From contig JAITQV010000228.1 of assembly GCA_031288765.1 (NCBI GenBank), positions 1-6,525 of the forward strand: a stretch of 6,525 bases of DNA. The letters are read 5' to 3'. The position numbers and the translations under genes were made by a program. Source of the stretch: Planctomycetaceae bacterium. GTDB lineage: Bacteria > Planctomycetota > Planctomycetia > Pirellulales > Thermoguttaceae. How positions within the stretch are numbered: the first letter of the stretch is position 1; each line of letters starts with the position of its first letter. Shown here piece after piece: positions 1 through 5,124 of this stretch. Below the pieces are notes generated by a model. It was not told where the DNA came from and made no database searches. It saw only the letters and a list, made by a program, of their open reading frames with translations.

Positions 1-8
1 TTTTTGTT

Positions 9-1607
9 TTATCTTGAAATAATGTCTAAGAAAACAGATAGTTTTCGGGAACGTACCGGATGTTGAAGTTTTCGGACGGCATTGGCTTCAATTTGCCGAA
101 CCCGTTCACGTGTTACCGAAAAAATCTTTCCGACTTCATCCAAAGTGTGAACAGAACCATCCCCCAAACCAAACCGAAGTTTGATAACTTCACGCTCCCG
201 AACAGTTAAATCCTGAAGCGCCTCGTCAATCCGATCACGCAAAGAATCCCGACTCAATTCGTCATCAGGACGTAATTGCCTCGCATCTTCCAACAATTCG
301 CCAAAAGAACTCTCCTCCATAATCCCAACCGTTTGATCAAGCGAAATCGGTCGATGATCAATCTGCATGATTTGAGAAAGTTGTTTGCTTGAAAGTTTAC
401 ATTCGGACGCTATTTCCTCCATCGTAGGCGATGTTCCGGTTTTGTACTGAATGTCCGAAAAAACCCGACGAATACGAGTGATAGTTTCATGCATGTGAAC
501 AGGAACACGAATTGTTCGGGCATGATCGGCAATAGCACGGCAAATCGCCTGACGAATCCACCATGTTGCATACGTTGAAAATTTGCACCCGCGCTGTTTT
601 TCAAATCGATCCACCGCTCTTAACAAACCCGTATTGCCTTCCTGAATCAAATCAAGAAATGTTAAACCGCGATGACGATATCTTTTGGCAATCGAAACAA
701 CCAACCGTAAATTTCCGGCAGAAAAAGATTGTTTTACTTCCGTATAATCGTTATAAAGTTTTTTGGAATAACAAACGTAACGTTCAAGCGATTGGGGTGT
801 TTCAAGAACACGAAGACTCAAACGGCGAAGTTTTTTTCTAAGTTTTCGCCGCTTTTTGAGAAGCAAACCGGAATTGACGGAAGTGATTTGTTGCCTGAGG
901 TTCCGAATTTTCGTTTGCAATGTATTCATAACAAAAACGAATTTTTCAAGCCGCCAAAGATAAGGCATCAAAAGAGAAGTACGAAAATGGAGTTCCTGAA
1001 TCAGACGCAATGCCCGCCGCCGCCGATGTTGAAGCCGATGATAAGCCGTTTTCTTTTCCGTGCGGGAAGCCTTGCGGGAAATCATAATACGAAAATCTTT
1101 TTGGTTTTCCGTAAAAATCTTTTTGAGCGTTTCAATATGAATAGGTATTAAACGCCTGAGATGTTTGTGTTGCTGCCTGTCGGCAATAGAAAGATCAACC
1201 GTTTGTTCCAACCGTACTTGCCCCGTCTGAACTTTCCGCAAAATTTTTATAGTTTGCGCAAGCAGATAATCGTTGGTAAGAACAAATCGGTAAAATGCTT
1301 TCCGGGACAGTTCAATCTTTGCAGTTGCCTCTTTTTCTTCCTGAAGTGTTGGTATAGGAAGTTTGCTCATCTGCGTAAGATAAATTCGAATCGGGTCGGA
1401 AAGTAATTCCGCATCAATATTTTTTTTCCATTCCATTTCATCACCCGGCTCAGTTTCATTCAAGGATGAAAGCGGCATATTCCAAGTGATTCGGTGTGAT
1501 TTTTGTGTAAAACCGTTATTTTCCTCGAAAAGATTATAGCCCGGGAAAATTTCGGTTTCTTCCGAATCGGCTATCGAAATAGCATGAAAGGAATCAATAC
1601 GAATCAT
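9..1607 (-). CDS. RNA polymerase sigma factor, sigma-70 family (RpoD/SigA-like, planctomycete type)
   Basis: 532 aa. It directs core RNA polymerase to promoters. Seen in order: acidic N-terminus (1-70) without a clear region 1.1; region 1.2 at about 71-100 (DPIRIYLTQMSKLPIPTLQEE); a long, very basic non-conserved region at about 101-290 (RRRR at 195-198, KKRRKLRKKLRR at 251-262); region 2 at about 293-374 (NLRLVVSIAKRYRHRGL, FLDLIQEGNTGLLRAVD, KFSTYATWWIRQAI, HARTIRVPVHMHE); region 3 at about 375-425; region 4 at about 462-522, with helix-turn-helix TLDEVGKIFSVTRERVRQIE. The -35-reading residues RERVRQ (500-505) match E. coli R584-Q589. In region 2, by alignment to E. coli RpoD from memory, Y425 is C341, T440 is C356 and Q446 is H362. 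The ATG at 1605-1607 is the only well-placed start; no Shine-Dalgarno is obvious. The gene diverges from the Mur ligase gene. Family is certain; whether it is the housekeeping sigma or a paralogue is open. Confidence 0.95.
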   Translation of the reverse strand: MIRIDSFHAISIADSEETEIFPGYNLFEENNGFTQKSHRITWNMPLSSLNETEPGDEMEWKKNIDAELLSDPIRIYLTQMSKLPIPTLQEEKEATAKIELSRKAFYRFVLTNDYLLAQTIKILRKVQTGQVRLEQTVDLSIADRQQHKHLRRLIPIHIETLKKIFTENQKDFRIMISRKASRTEKKTAYHRLQHRRRRALRLIQELHFRTSLLMPYLWRLEKFVFVMNTLQTKIRNLRQQITSVNSGLLLKKRRKLRKKLRRLSLRVLETPQSLERYVCYSKKLYNDYTEVKQSFSAGNLRLVVSIAKRYRHRGLTFLDLIQEGNTGLLRAVDRFEKQRGCKFSTYATWWIRQAICRAIADHARTIRVPVHMHETITRIRRVFSDIQYKTGTSPTMEEIASECKLSSKQLSQIMQIDHRPISLDQTVGIMEESSFGELLEDARQLRPDDELSRDSLRDRIDEALQDLTVREREVIKLRFGLGDGSVHTLDEVGKIFSVTRERVRQIEANAVRKLQHPVRSRKLSVFLDIISR

Positions 1608-1647
1608 TGTTGTACTGCTGCTTTATCAAATTAGGAACAGAATTGTC

Positions 1648-1667
1648 CCGATAATCCGTATTATCGG
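1648..1667. repeat. Perfect dyad CCGATAAT-N4-ATTATCGG
   Basis: Two perfect 8-bp inverted arms separated by CCGT, centred about 50 bases upstream of the sigma-factor start codon. The position fits an operator, or a hairpin in the 5' leader of the sigma-factor transcript. No T-tract follows in either direction, so a terminator is unlikely. A regulatory role is inferred from position only. Confidence 0.6.
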
Positions 1668-1692
1668 TAAATAATAAACTTCAACCGATTAC

Positions 1693-1818
1693 AAAAATAG
1701 TTTTTTTGATCAAATTGCGGACAAATGAATAAATCATAAAAACGGATTTCCGATTTTTTCAATCACATTTTATTTGTTTCGGTTAATAAAAAACCGAAAA
1801 GATCAAACAACTATTTTT
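1693..1818. repeat. 126-bp fold-back with 18/19-bp terminal inverted arms and an inner hairpin
   Basis: The left arm at 1693-1711 (AAAAATAGTTTTTTTGATC) is complementary to the right arm at 1801-1818 (GATCAAACAACTATTTTT) apart from a one-base indel and a mismatch in the T-run. Inside lies a perfect 8-bp hairpin, TTTCGGTT (1777-1784) against AACCGAAA (1792-1799). No gene and no clear target-site duplication are visible. It may be a small MITE-like repeat, a regulatory cruciform or leader structure, or a chance product of AT-rich DNA. Confidence 0.5.
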
Positions 1819-1935
1819 AATAAAATTGAATTGTTAAATATTAATGCACTTCTCATGCCAAAAAGAGTACATTTGATGTTTTTTCTAACTTACTTTGAAT
1901 AAACAGTTTAGAGCCAAAAATTTCGATTATGATTA

Positions 1936-1968
1936 TGCAAAATAATCCATAAAGTGTATTATTTTGCA
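1936..1968. repeat. Hairpin TGCAAAATAAT / ATTATTTTGCA
   Basis: Perfect 11-bp inverted arms at 1936-1946 and 1958-1968. Two further inner pairs can form after one mismatch, leaving a five-base loop. It lies mid-spacer, about 400 bases from the Mur-ligase start. The next bases are not a T-tract, so it is not a standard terminator. It could be a protein-binding palindrome; function unknown. Confidence 0.5.
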
Positions 1969-2160
1969 CTTTCCCCAATATTTGTATCTTTAAGTGTGTC
2001 GATATGAAACATTTAGGGTTTGGATAAATGCAGTTGTCTGTTTTAATATATTTATTCAGTCTGGTGCCGGTGTTCCATAAAGGACAGAATAGATTCCTCG
2101 TTTATAAGTTTTGTGCGGATACCGCATGACACTGGAAAGAAAAAATAAAATAGATAGTTT

Positions 2161-2180
2161 TTTTCTTGCGTTTTCTTGCG
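2161..2180. repeat. Tandem 10-bp duplication TTTTCTTGCG x2
   Basis: Two identical adjacent copies of TTTTCTTGCG, about 40 bases upstream of the promoter-like element for the Mur ligase gene. It may be simple slippage or a pair of binding half-sites on one helical face; nothing else supports a role. Confidence 0.4.
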
Positions 2181-2220
2181 AAATAATCTCGAGATTGAGC
2201 CGATTCCGTAAAAATTGCGG

Positions 2221-2249
2221 TTGACAGAAATCCCCAAATCAGGAACAAT
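2221..2249 (+). promoter_or_regulatory. Candidate sigma-70 promoter for the MurE-like gene
   Basis: A perfect -35 TTGACA (2221-2226), a 17-base spacer and the -10 AACAAT (2244-2249, four of six matches to TATAAT). Transcription would start near 2256, giving a leader of about 120 bases before the ATG at 2376. The -35 and the spacing are ideal; the -10 is weak. Confidence 0.45.
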
Positions 2250-2364
2250 ACACTCCGTCCATAACCAATAAAACGACTCAGAGGTTGCACAGGATGTTGC
2301 AACATTGACAATTCGTCCGGTTTATTCGGTTTGTGTTGTTCGTGTTCACCCGCCACTCAACTAC

Positions 2365-2370
2365 AGGAGG
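2365..2370 (+). promoter_or_regulatory. Shine-Dalgarno AGGAGG deciding the Mur ligase start
   Basis: A perfect AGGAGG ends five bases before the ATG at 2376. It favours that ATG over the in-frame upstream ATG at 2331, whose 15 extra residues (MCCSCSPATQLQEAR) do not resemble the start of a Mur ligase. Confidence 0.85.
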
Positions 2371-2375
2371 CAAGG

Positions 2376-3875
2376 ATGCAAGCCTGTAAAGGGACAGAAA
2401 CTGTCTCATTGAAAAAAATACTCAAAAACGTTTGTAAAAAAAGCCGCTTATTATTTGGGAACGATGTCAGGGCGAAAAGCGGTACGGTTGATCCTGATGA
2501 AGTTCGCCCCGGTGATGTTTATTTTGCCCTTTCTGAAGACGACGATGTCCTCGAAGAATCCGTCGGTTTGGCAATCCATCATGGATGTTCCGCAGTTGTT
2601 GCCGACCGCCCCGTCGTAGGAATCGATTCCCTACCCTTCTTCATTCTCTCCAACCCCGCCGAAGGTTTCGCCGCATTTTGCCATGCCGTTCACGATTACC
2701 CCGGTAAATCCCTCAAACTCATCGGAATTACCGGAACCAGCGGCAAAACAACAACCTCCTATTTAATTTCCGGCATGTTAGCCGAAGCGGGATTTCAGGT
2801 GGGATTGATTGGTTCGCTTGGGATTTTCGACGGTCAGGAGTTTCATGTCCACTCAAAACCGGATCAAATCCCTCCCGATCAGTTGGTAATTTGGCTTGAC
2901 CGGATGGCTGTAAACGGCTGCACTCACGTCATCATCGAAACTTCCAGCCAAATGATCGCCAACGGTTGGCTGGGAGGTATCCAATTTGATGCCGTTTGTT
3001 TGACAAATATTCGCCGCGACCATCTTGATTTTCACAAAACCGTCGAACACTATCGCCGATCTAAACTTGCCATCTTCAAATACGCCAAGAAAAAAGCCCT
3101 TGCAATCTGCAATATTGATGACCGAATCAGCGAGGCTATCGTACCGCTCATTGATCAACCGCTTTTATCCATCGGGATTCGGAATCAGGCGGAAGTTGGC
3201 TCCCTGCTTGTTGAACGCTCTTCAGAGGAGCAAACTTTTATTATTACCGCAGGAACCGAAGCCGTTTCCGTCCAAACAAAAATTATCGGTGATGAGTTTA
3301 TTTATAACTGTATGATGGCAACCGCTCTGGGAATCGGATTTGAAATTGATATTAAAACAATTGTTCGCGGGATTGAGCGGGTCGAAAATATTCCCGGGCG
3401 TATGGAGCGAATTGAATGTGGGCAAAATTTCAATGTTTACATTGATTCGGCGAGGACGGTGGATTCATTGGCGGCGGTATTGCGGACGGTTCGGAATGTA
3501 ACCGCCGGCAAGTTAATTTGTGTGTTTGGTGCGGCGGATTATCATGATCCGGAAAAACGTCTGTTATTCGGCAAAACGATGGAGACGTTAGCCGATTCTA
3601 TTATTCTCACTGCTGCTGTTGACCGCCTGAACTTTGAAACGGCAACAGCAATCTGTGATATTGGCAAAGGTTTTGCTTTACGGAGTGGGGTGCGGATCAT
3701 GCCGGAGCGGGCGGAAGCAATTGCTTGGGCACTTTCCGCTGCTGCCGAAGGAGATTCTGTTGTCATTTTCGGCAGGGGCGAATCGGAACATTCGGAGCAA
3801 TCCGATACGGTTCCTTTCTGTGACCGGAATTTTGCGAAACAATGGCTTTATGAAAATCAGGTTTGTTTTGTATGA
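2376..3875 (+). CDS. MurE-like Mur ligase (UDP-N-acetylmuramyl-tripeptide synthetase family), diverged
   Basis: 499 aa, full MurE length. Classical MurE adds the third amino acid (meso-DAP or Lys) to UDP-MurNAc-Ala-Glu in the cytoplasm, using ATP. Seen: N-terminal domain with RPGDVYFAL (44-52); P-loop GITGTSGKTTTS (117-128, K124); ETSS (188-191); TNIRRDHLDFH (210-220), then Y226xxxK230, the place of the carbamylated lysine; NIDDR (246-250); GRME (341-344); C-terminal domain starting near 345, with VFGAADYHDPEKR (383-395) and GRGE (466-469). Compared with E. coli MurE from memory, TTPD is SKPD (160-163), EVSSH is ETSSQ (Q192), DYAHTPD is DSARTVD (357-363), GCGGDRD is GAADYHD, and the DAP-reading DNPR is AVDR (414-417). 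Family membership is clear. Whether it makes peptidoglycan precursor, uses another amino acid or is a paralogue with another substrate is unresolved. No cotranscribed neighbour is visible. Confidence 0.88.
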   Translation: MQACKGTETVSLKKILKNVCKKSRLLFGNDVRAKSGTVDPDEVRPGDVYFALSEDDDVLEESVGLAIHHGCSAVVADRPVVGIDSLPFFILSNPAEGFAAFCHAVHDYPGKSLKLIGITGTSGKTTTSYLISGMLAEAGFQVGLIGSLGIFDGQEFHVHSKPDQIPPDQLVIWLDRMAVNGCTHVIIETSSQMIANGWLGGIQFDAVCLTNIRRDHLDFHKTVEHYRRSKLAIFKYAKKKALAICNIDDRISEAIVPLIDQPLLSIGIRNQAEVGSLLVERSSEEQTFIITAGTEAVSVQTKIIGDEFIYNCMMATALGIGFEIDIKTIVRGIERVENIPGRMERIECGQNFNVYIDSARTVDSLAAVLRTVRNVTAGKLICVFGAADYHDPEKRLLFGKTMETLADSIILTAAVDRLNFETATAICDIGKGFALRSGVRIMPERAEAIAWALSAAAEGDSVVIFGRGESEHSEQSDTVPFCDRNFAKQWLYENQVCFV

Positions 3876-3935
3876 ATAGTATTTTTCCGACTTATTAGCA
3901 AATTTTATTCAATCGTAATAATCAGGTTAAGGGGC

Positions 3936-3972
3936 TTTGTGTTGTTCGATTTTTTTGTGTTATGTCGATTTT
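3936..3972. repeat. Imperfect tandem direct repeat of 18-19 bp
   Basis: Copy one is TTTGTGTTGTTCGATTTT (3936-3953) and copy two is TTTGTGTTATGTCGATTTT (3954-3972), directly adjacent and differing at two or three positions. It lies about 60 bases after the Mur ligase stop, at the left edge of the structured stretch. Confidence 0.5.
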
Positions 3973-4016
3973 CGGAGTCAATTTCAACAAGACGATTATT
4001 CGATAAATAACGCAGA

Positions 4017-4323
4017 CAGGGAAGGATGCCCTGTGGTGCGTTTTCGGCATTCTTGCCAAGGAGGGGAAGAGTTCACCGAAAATGTGTGTGATTATTTTTC
4101 CGGTTAATCCGATTAGGCGGCGGAAATAATTGCATCGTCGGTTTAAACCAACCCCATTGTGGAGACGGGGCTGCTTCACCCTGAGAACTGGGTTTTCTCC
4201 AAATGGTTTCCCTTTTGGTTTTGATCTGCGAACCGTTTTGCATGGAAGACAGGGGAGTGTTTGGGGACGGGGACAGGATGTTCAAGATTTCCAATCGTAA
4301 CTTTTGTCTGATAGCACTATTAT
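4017..4323 (+). other. Structured region upstream of a strong terminator; possible unrecognised ncRNA or 3' UTR
   Basis: Several helices can form on the plus strand: 4022-4030 with 4046-4054 (nine pairs, one G-U), extended by 4019-4020 with 4056-4057; ATTATTTTTCCG (4091-4102) with CGGAAATAAT (4121-4130); palindrome GGTTTAAACC (4140-4149); and a CCAAATGG / CCCTTTTGG stem around 4199-4217. The first helix competes with an alternative CAGGG (4017-4021) / CCCTG (4029-4033) stem. The stretch runs into the terminator at 4324. I could not match it to tmRNA, RNase P RNA, SRP RNA or 6S RNA. It may equally be a long 3' UTR of the Mur ligase gene. Confidence 0.3.
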
Positions 4324-4359
4324 AAAAGGATGTGCGGCATGATGTTGCACATCCTTTTT
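4324..4359 (+). terminator. Strong intrinsic (rho-independent) terminator
   Basis: A perfect 12-bp stem, AAAAGGATGTGC (4324-4335) with GCACATCCTTTT (4347-4358), an 11-base loop and a T-run that ends the stem (4355-4359). The preceding A-run makes it partly bidirectional. The nearest plus-strand gene stops about 450 bases upstream, so it ends either a long Mur ligase 3' UTR or a separate untranslated transcript. Confidence 0.85.
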
Positions 4360-4399
4360 GTATCTATTCGGTCGGTCAGGCAATTATTTGCCCATTTTA

Positions 4400-4417
4400 C
4401 GATTAGCAATTCACAAG
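4400..4417. repeat. Left copy of an 18-bp direct repeat bracketing the repeat cluster
   Basis: CGATTAGCAATTCACAAG matches CGATTAACAATTCATAAG at 4892-4909 in 16 of 18 positions, same orientation. Between them lies the whole hairpin cluster. Just inside, GCCGAAGGGTT (4431-4441) is nearly inverted as AACCCTTCGCC (4874-4884). The arrangement resembles the ends of an insertion, but the gaps between the direct and inverted repeats are unequal. Confidence 0.5.
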
Positions 4418-4540
4418 TAGTCAATCGTTTGCCGAAGGGTTTTTACCCATAGTTGTGTTGGCGGGAGATGGTTTGTTCCTATTTCTAAAACTGTTTGCGT
4501 GAATAATATTTTTTGCGTCTGCCGTGCAAGGGCAATATAT

Positions 4541-4649
4541 TAGTTGATAGTTAGTAGTGGATAGCGGATAGTTCGCGTGCGGATTTAACATCTTACAATA
4601 AATTTTCCGCTTGCGACACTATCCACTATTAATTATCAACTATCCGCTA
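4541..4649. repeat. Fold-back element built from two opposed 5-unit heptamer arrays
   Basis: The left array, 4541-4575, reads as five 7-bp units: TAGTTGA, TAGTTAG, TAGTGGA, TAGCGGA, TAGTTCG. The right array, 4615-4649, read on the minus strand, is TAGCGGA, TAGTTGA, TAATTAA, TAGTGGA, TAGTGTC. The arms 4541-4564 and 4619-4642 are complementary at 22 of 24 positions, and both differences become G-U pairs in plus-strand RNA. Inner GCGGA/TCCGC pairing extends the hairpin. The outer flanks are also related: minus-strand ATATTGCCCTTGCACGGC on the left resembles TGCCCTTTCAGGGC on the right. It looks like a dispersed palindromic repeat family member; no coding. Confidence 0.75.
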
Positions 4650-4656
4650 ATATTCT

Positions 4657-4737
4657 GCCCTTTCAGGGCGAAGTTGTTTGAAGGCATCTTAACCCGCCGC
4701 GTTGCGGCGGGCTAGCCTATTTCGCCCTTGCAGGGCG
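4657..4737. repeat. Hairpin triad 1 (small - tall - small)
   Basis: Three consecutive palindromes: GCCCT-TTC-AGGGC (4657-4669), CCCGCCGC-GTT-GCGGCGGG (4693-4711, eight-bp stem) and CGCCCT-TGC-AGGGCG (4723-4737). The outer two are near-copies of each other. This architecture resembles interspersed GC-rich palindromic repeats known from planctomycete and other environmental genomes (recalled, not searched). No T-tract follows any hairpin. Confidence 0.7.
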
Positions 4738-4783
4738 TAGGACAAATCGGCAATAGGTTTCGTCACGGCAACCGGAATCTTAA

Positions 4784-4865
4784 CCCCGCACGGGGTGTGA
4801 TGTGCATAACCGGCGGTGGAGCGCAGCGCAACCGCCGGTTATGCACATCCCGTCCCTTGCGGGAC
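4784..4865. repeat. Hairpin triad 2 with a perfect 19-bp stem
   Basis: Small hairpin CCCC-GCAC-GGGG (4784-4795); tall hairpin with perfect 19-bp arms, GATGTGCATAACCGGCGGT (4799-4817) and ACCGCCGGTTATGCACATC (4831-4849), around GGAGCGCAGCGCA; then small hairpin GTCCC-TTGC-GGGAC (4852-4865). It repeats the layout of triad 1, and both tall hairpins are preceded by a similar GG(C/A)ATCTTAACCC (4683-4695 and 4774-4786). It is probably a second member of the same repeat family. Confidence 0.75.
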
Positions 4866-4891
4866 TTGAAGGCAACCCTTCGCCGGTCTTG

Positions 4892-4909
4892 CGATTAACA
4901 ATTCATAAG
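4892..4909. repeat. Right copy of the 18-bp bracketing direct repeat
   Basis: CGATTAACAATTCATAAG, 16 of 18 identical to 4400-4417. It also sits inside a GGCAACC (4871-4877) / GGTTGCC (4909-4915) inverted pair. Confidence 0.5.
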
Positions 4910-4966
4910 GTTGCCCGCCGGAAAATATAAAACCGCTAAAATATTACACGAAATTTTCCTCCCCCG

Positions 4967-4994
4967 TTGAATTTGATCAGACTACGGATACAAT
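4967..4994 (+). promoter_or_regulatory. Candidate promoter for GAPDH
   Basis: -35 TTGAAT (4967-4972), a 16-base spacer and -10 TACAAT (4989-4994, five of six consensus). The predicted start near 5001 gives a leader of about 125 bases. The leader contains a CAAATGTT direct repeat (5032-5039 and 5045-5052), one and a quarter helical turns apart. Confidence 0.5.
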
Positions 4995-5110
4995 AATAAC
5001 AATTGAAAGATGTTAAACCAATCATTAAGAACAAATGTTATGAGCAAATGTTCAAGATATTGGAGAACACATTTTCACGTTAGTTGTTCCTTCTATTACA
5101 CTTAATCTAA

Positions 5111-5116
5111 AAGGAG
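5111..5116 (+). promoter_or_regulatory. Shine-Dalgarno for GAPDH
   Basis: AAGGAG eight bases before the ATG at 5125, in line with a highly expressed gene; it fixes the start. Confidence 0.8.
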
Positions 5117-5124
5117 AATTTTCC

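Larger units (their letters stand above)
1608..2375. other. AT-rich divergent intergenic region, no convincing gene
   Basis: 768 bases between the divergent sigma-factor and Mur-ligase starts. It holds several palindromes (1648-1667, 1693-1818, 1936-1968), a 10-bp tandem duplication (2161-2180) and a promoter-like element (2221-2249). Only short reading frames occur. One minus-strand GTG frame (2102-2356) is discussed as a finding but is not supported well enough to annotate. Confidence 0.8.
3876..5124. other. Long intergenic region: structured terminated stretch plus repeat cluster, no convincing gene
   Basis: 1249 bases between the Mur ligase and GAPDH genes. Short frames exist on the minus strand (3922-4179, 4073-4294) but their products resemble no family and run through palindromes. 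The first third carries RNA-like helices ending in a strong terminator (4324-4359). The middle (4400-4909) is a dense cluster of inverted and direct repeats. The last 215 bases are the GAPDH promoter and leader. Confidence 0.8.

Noticed and set aside
563..1406. Several plus-strand reading frames of 81-140 codons
   Set aside because: They lie entirely inside the sigma-factor gene on the other strand and their products show no family features.
2331..2375. Upstream ATG extending the Mur ligase by 15 residues
   Set aside because: The extension is not Mur-like, and a perfect AGGAGG sits just before the ATG at 2376.
3914..3957. Intrinsic terminator at the T7 run after the Mur ligase gene
   Set aside because: The only pairing before it is a five-bp AATCG/CGATT with a loop of over 30 bases, too weak.
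4252..4277. G-quadruplex
   Set aside because: Three GGGG runs are followed only by GG, so at most a weak two-layer quadruplex; not annotated on its own.
3922..4294. Minus-strand frames of 85 and 73 codons
   Set aside because: Compositionally odd products, no recognisable domain, no ribosome site, and they cross RNA-like stems that better explain the region.
3930..4320. tmRNA, RNase P RNA, SRP RNA or 6S RNA
   Set aside because: GGGGC near 3931 recalled a tmRNA start, but there is no matching CCA-ended acceptor half; the conserved cores of RNase P and SRP RNA are absent on both strands.
4541..4649. CRISPR array
   Set aside because: The repeats are seven bases long without spacers, and the two blocks face each other.
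5048..5083. Eleven-codon upstream ORF in the GAPDH leader
   Set aside because: No proper Shine-Dalgarno and no regulatory codon run; expected by chance.
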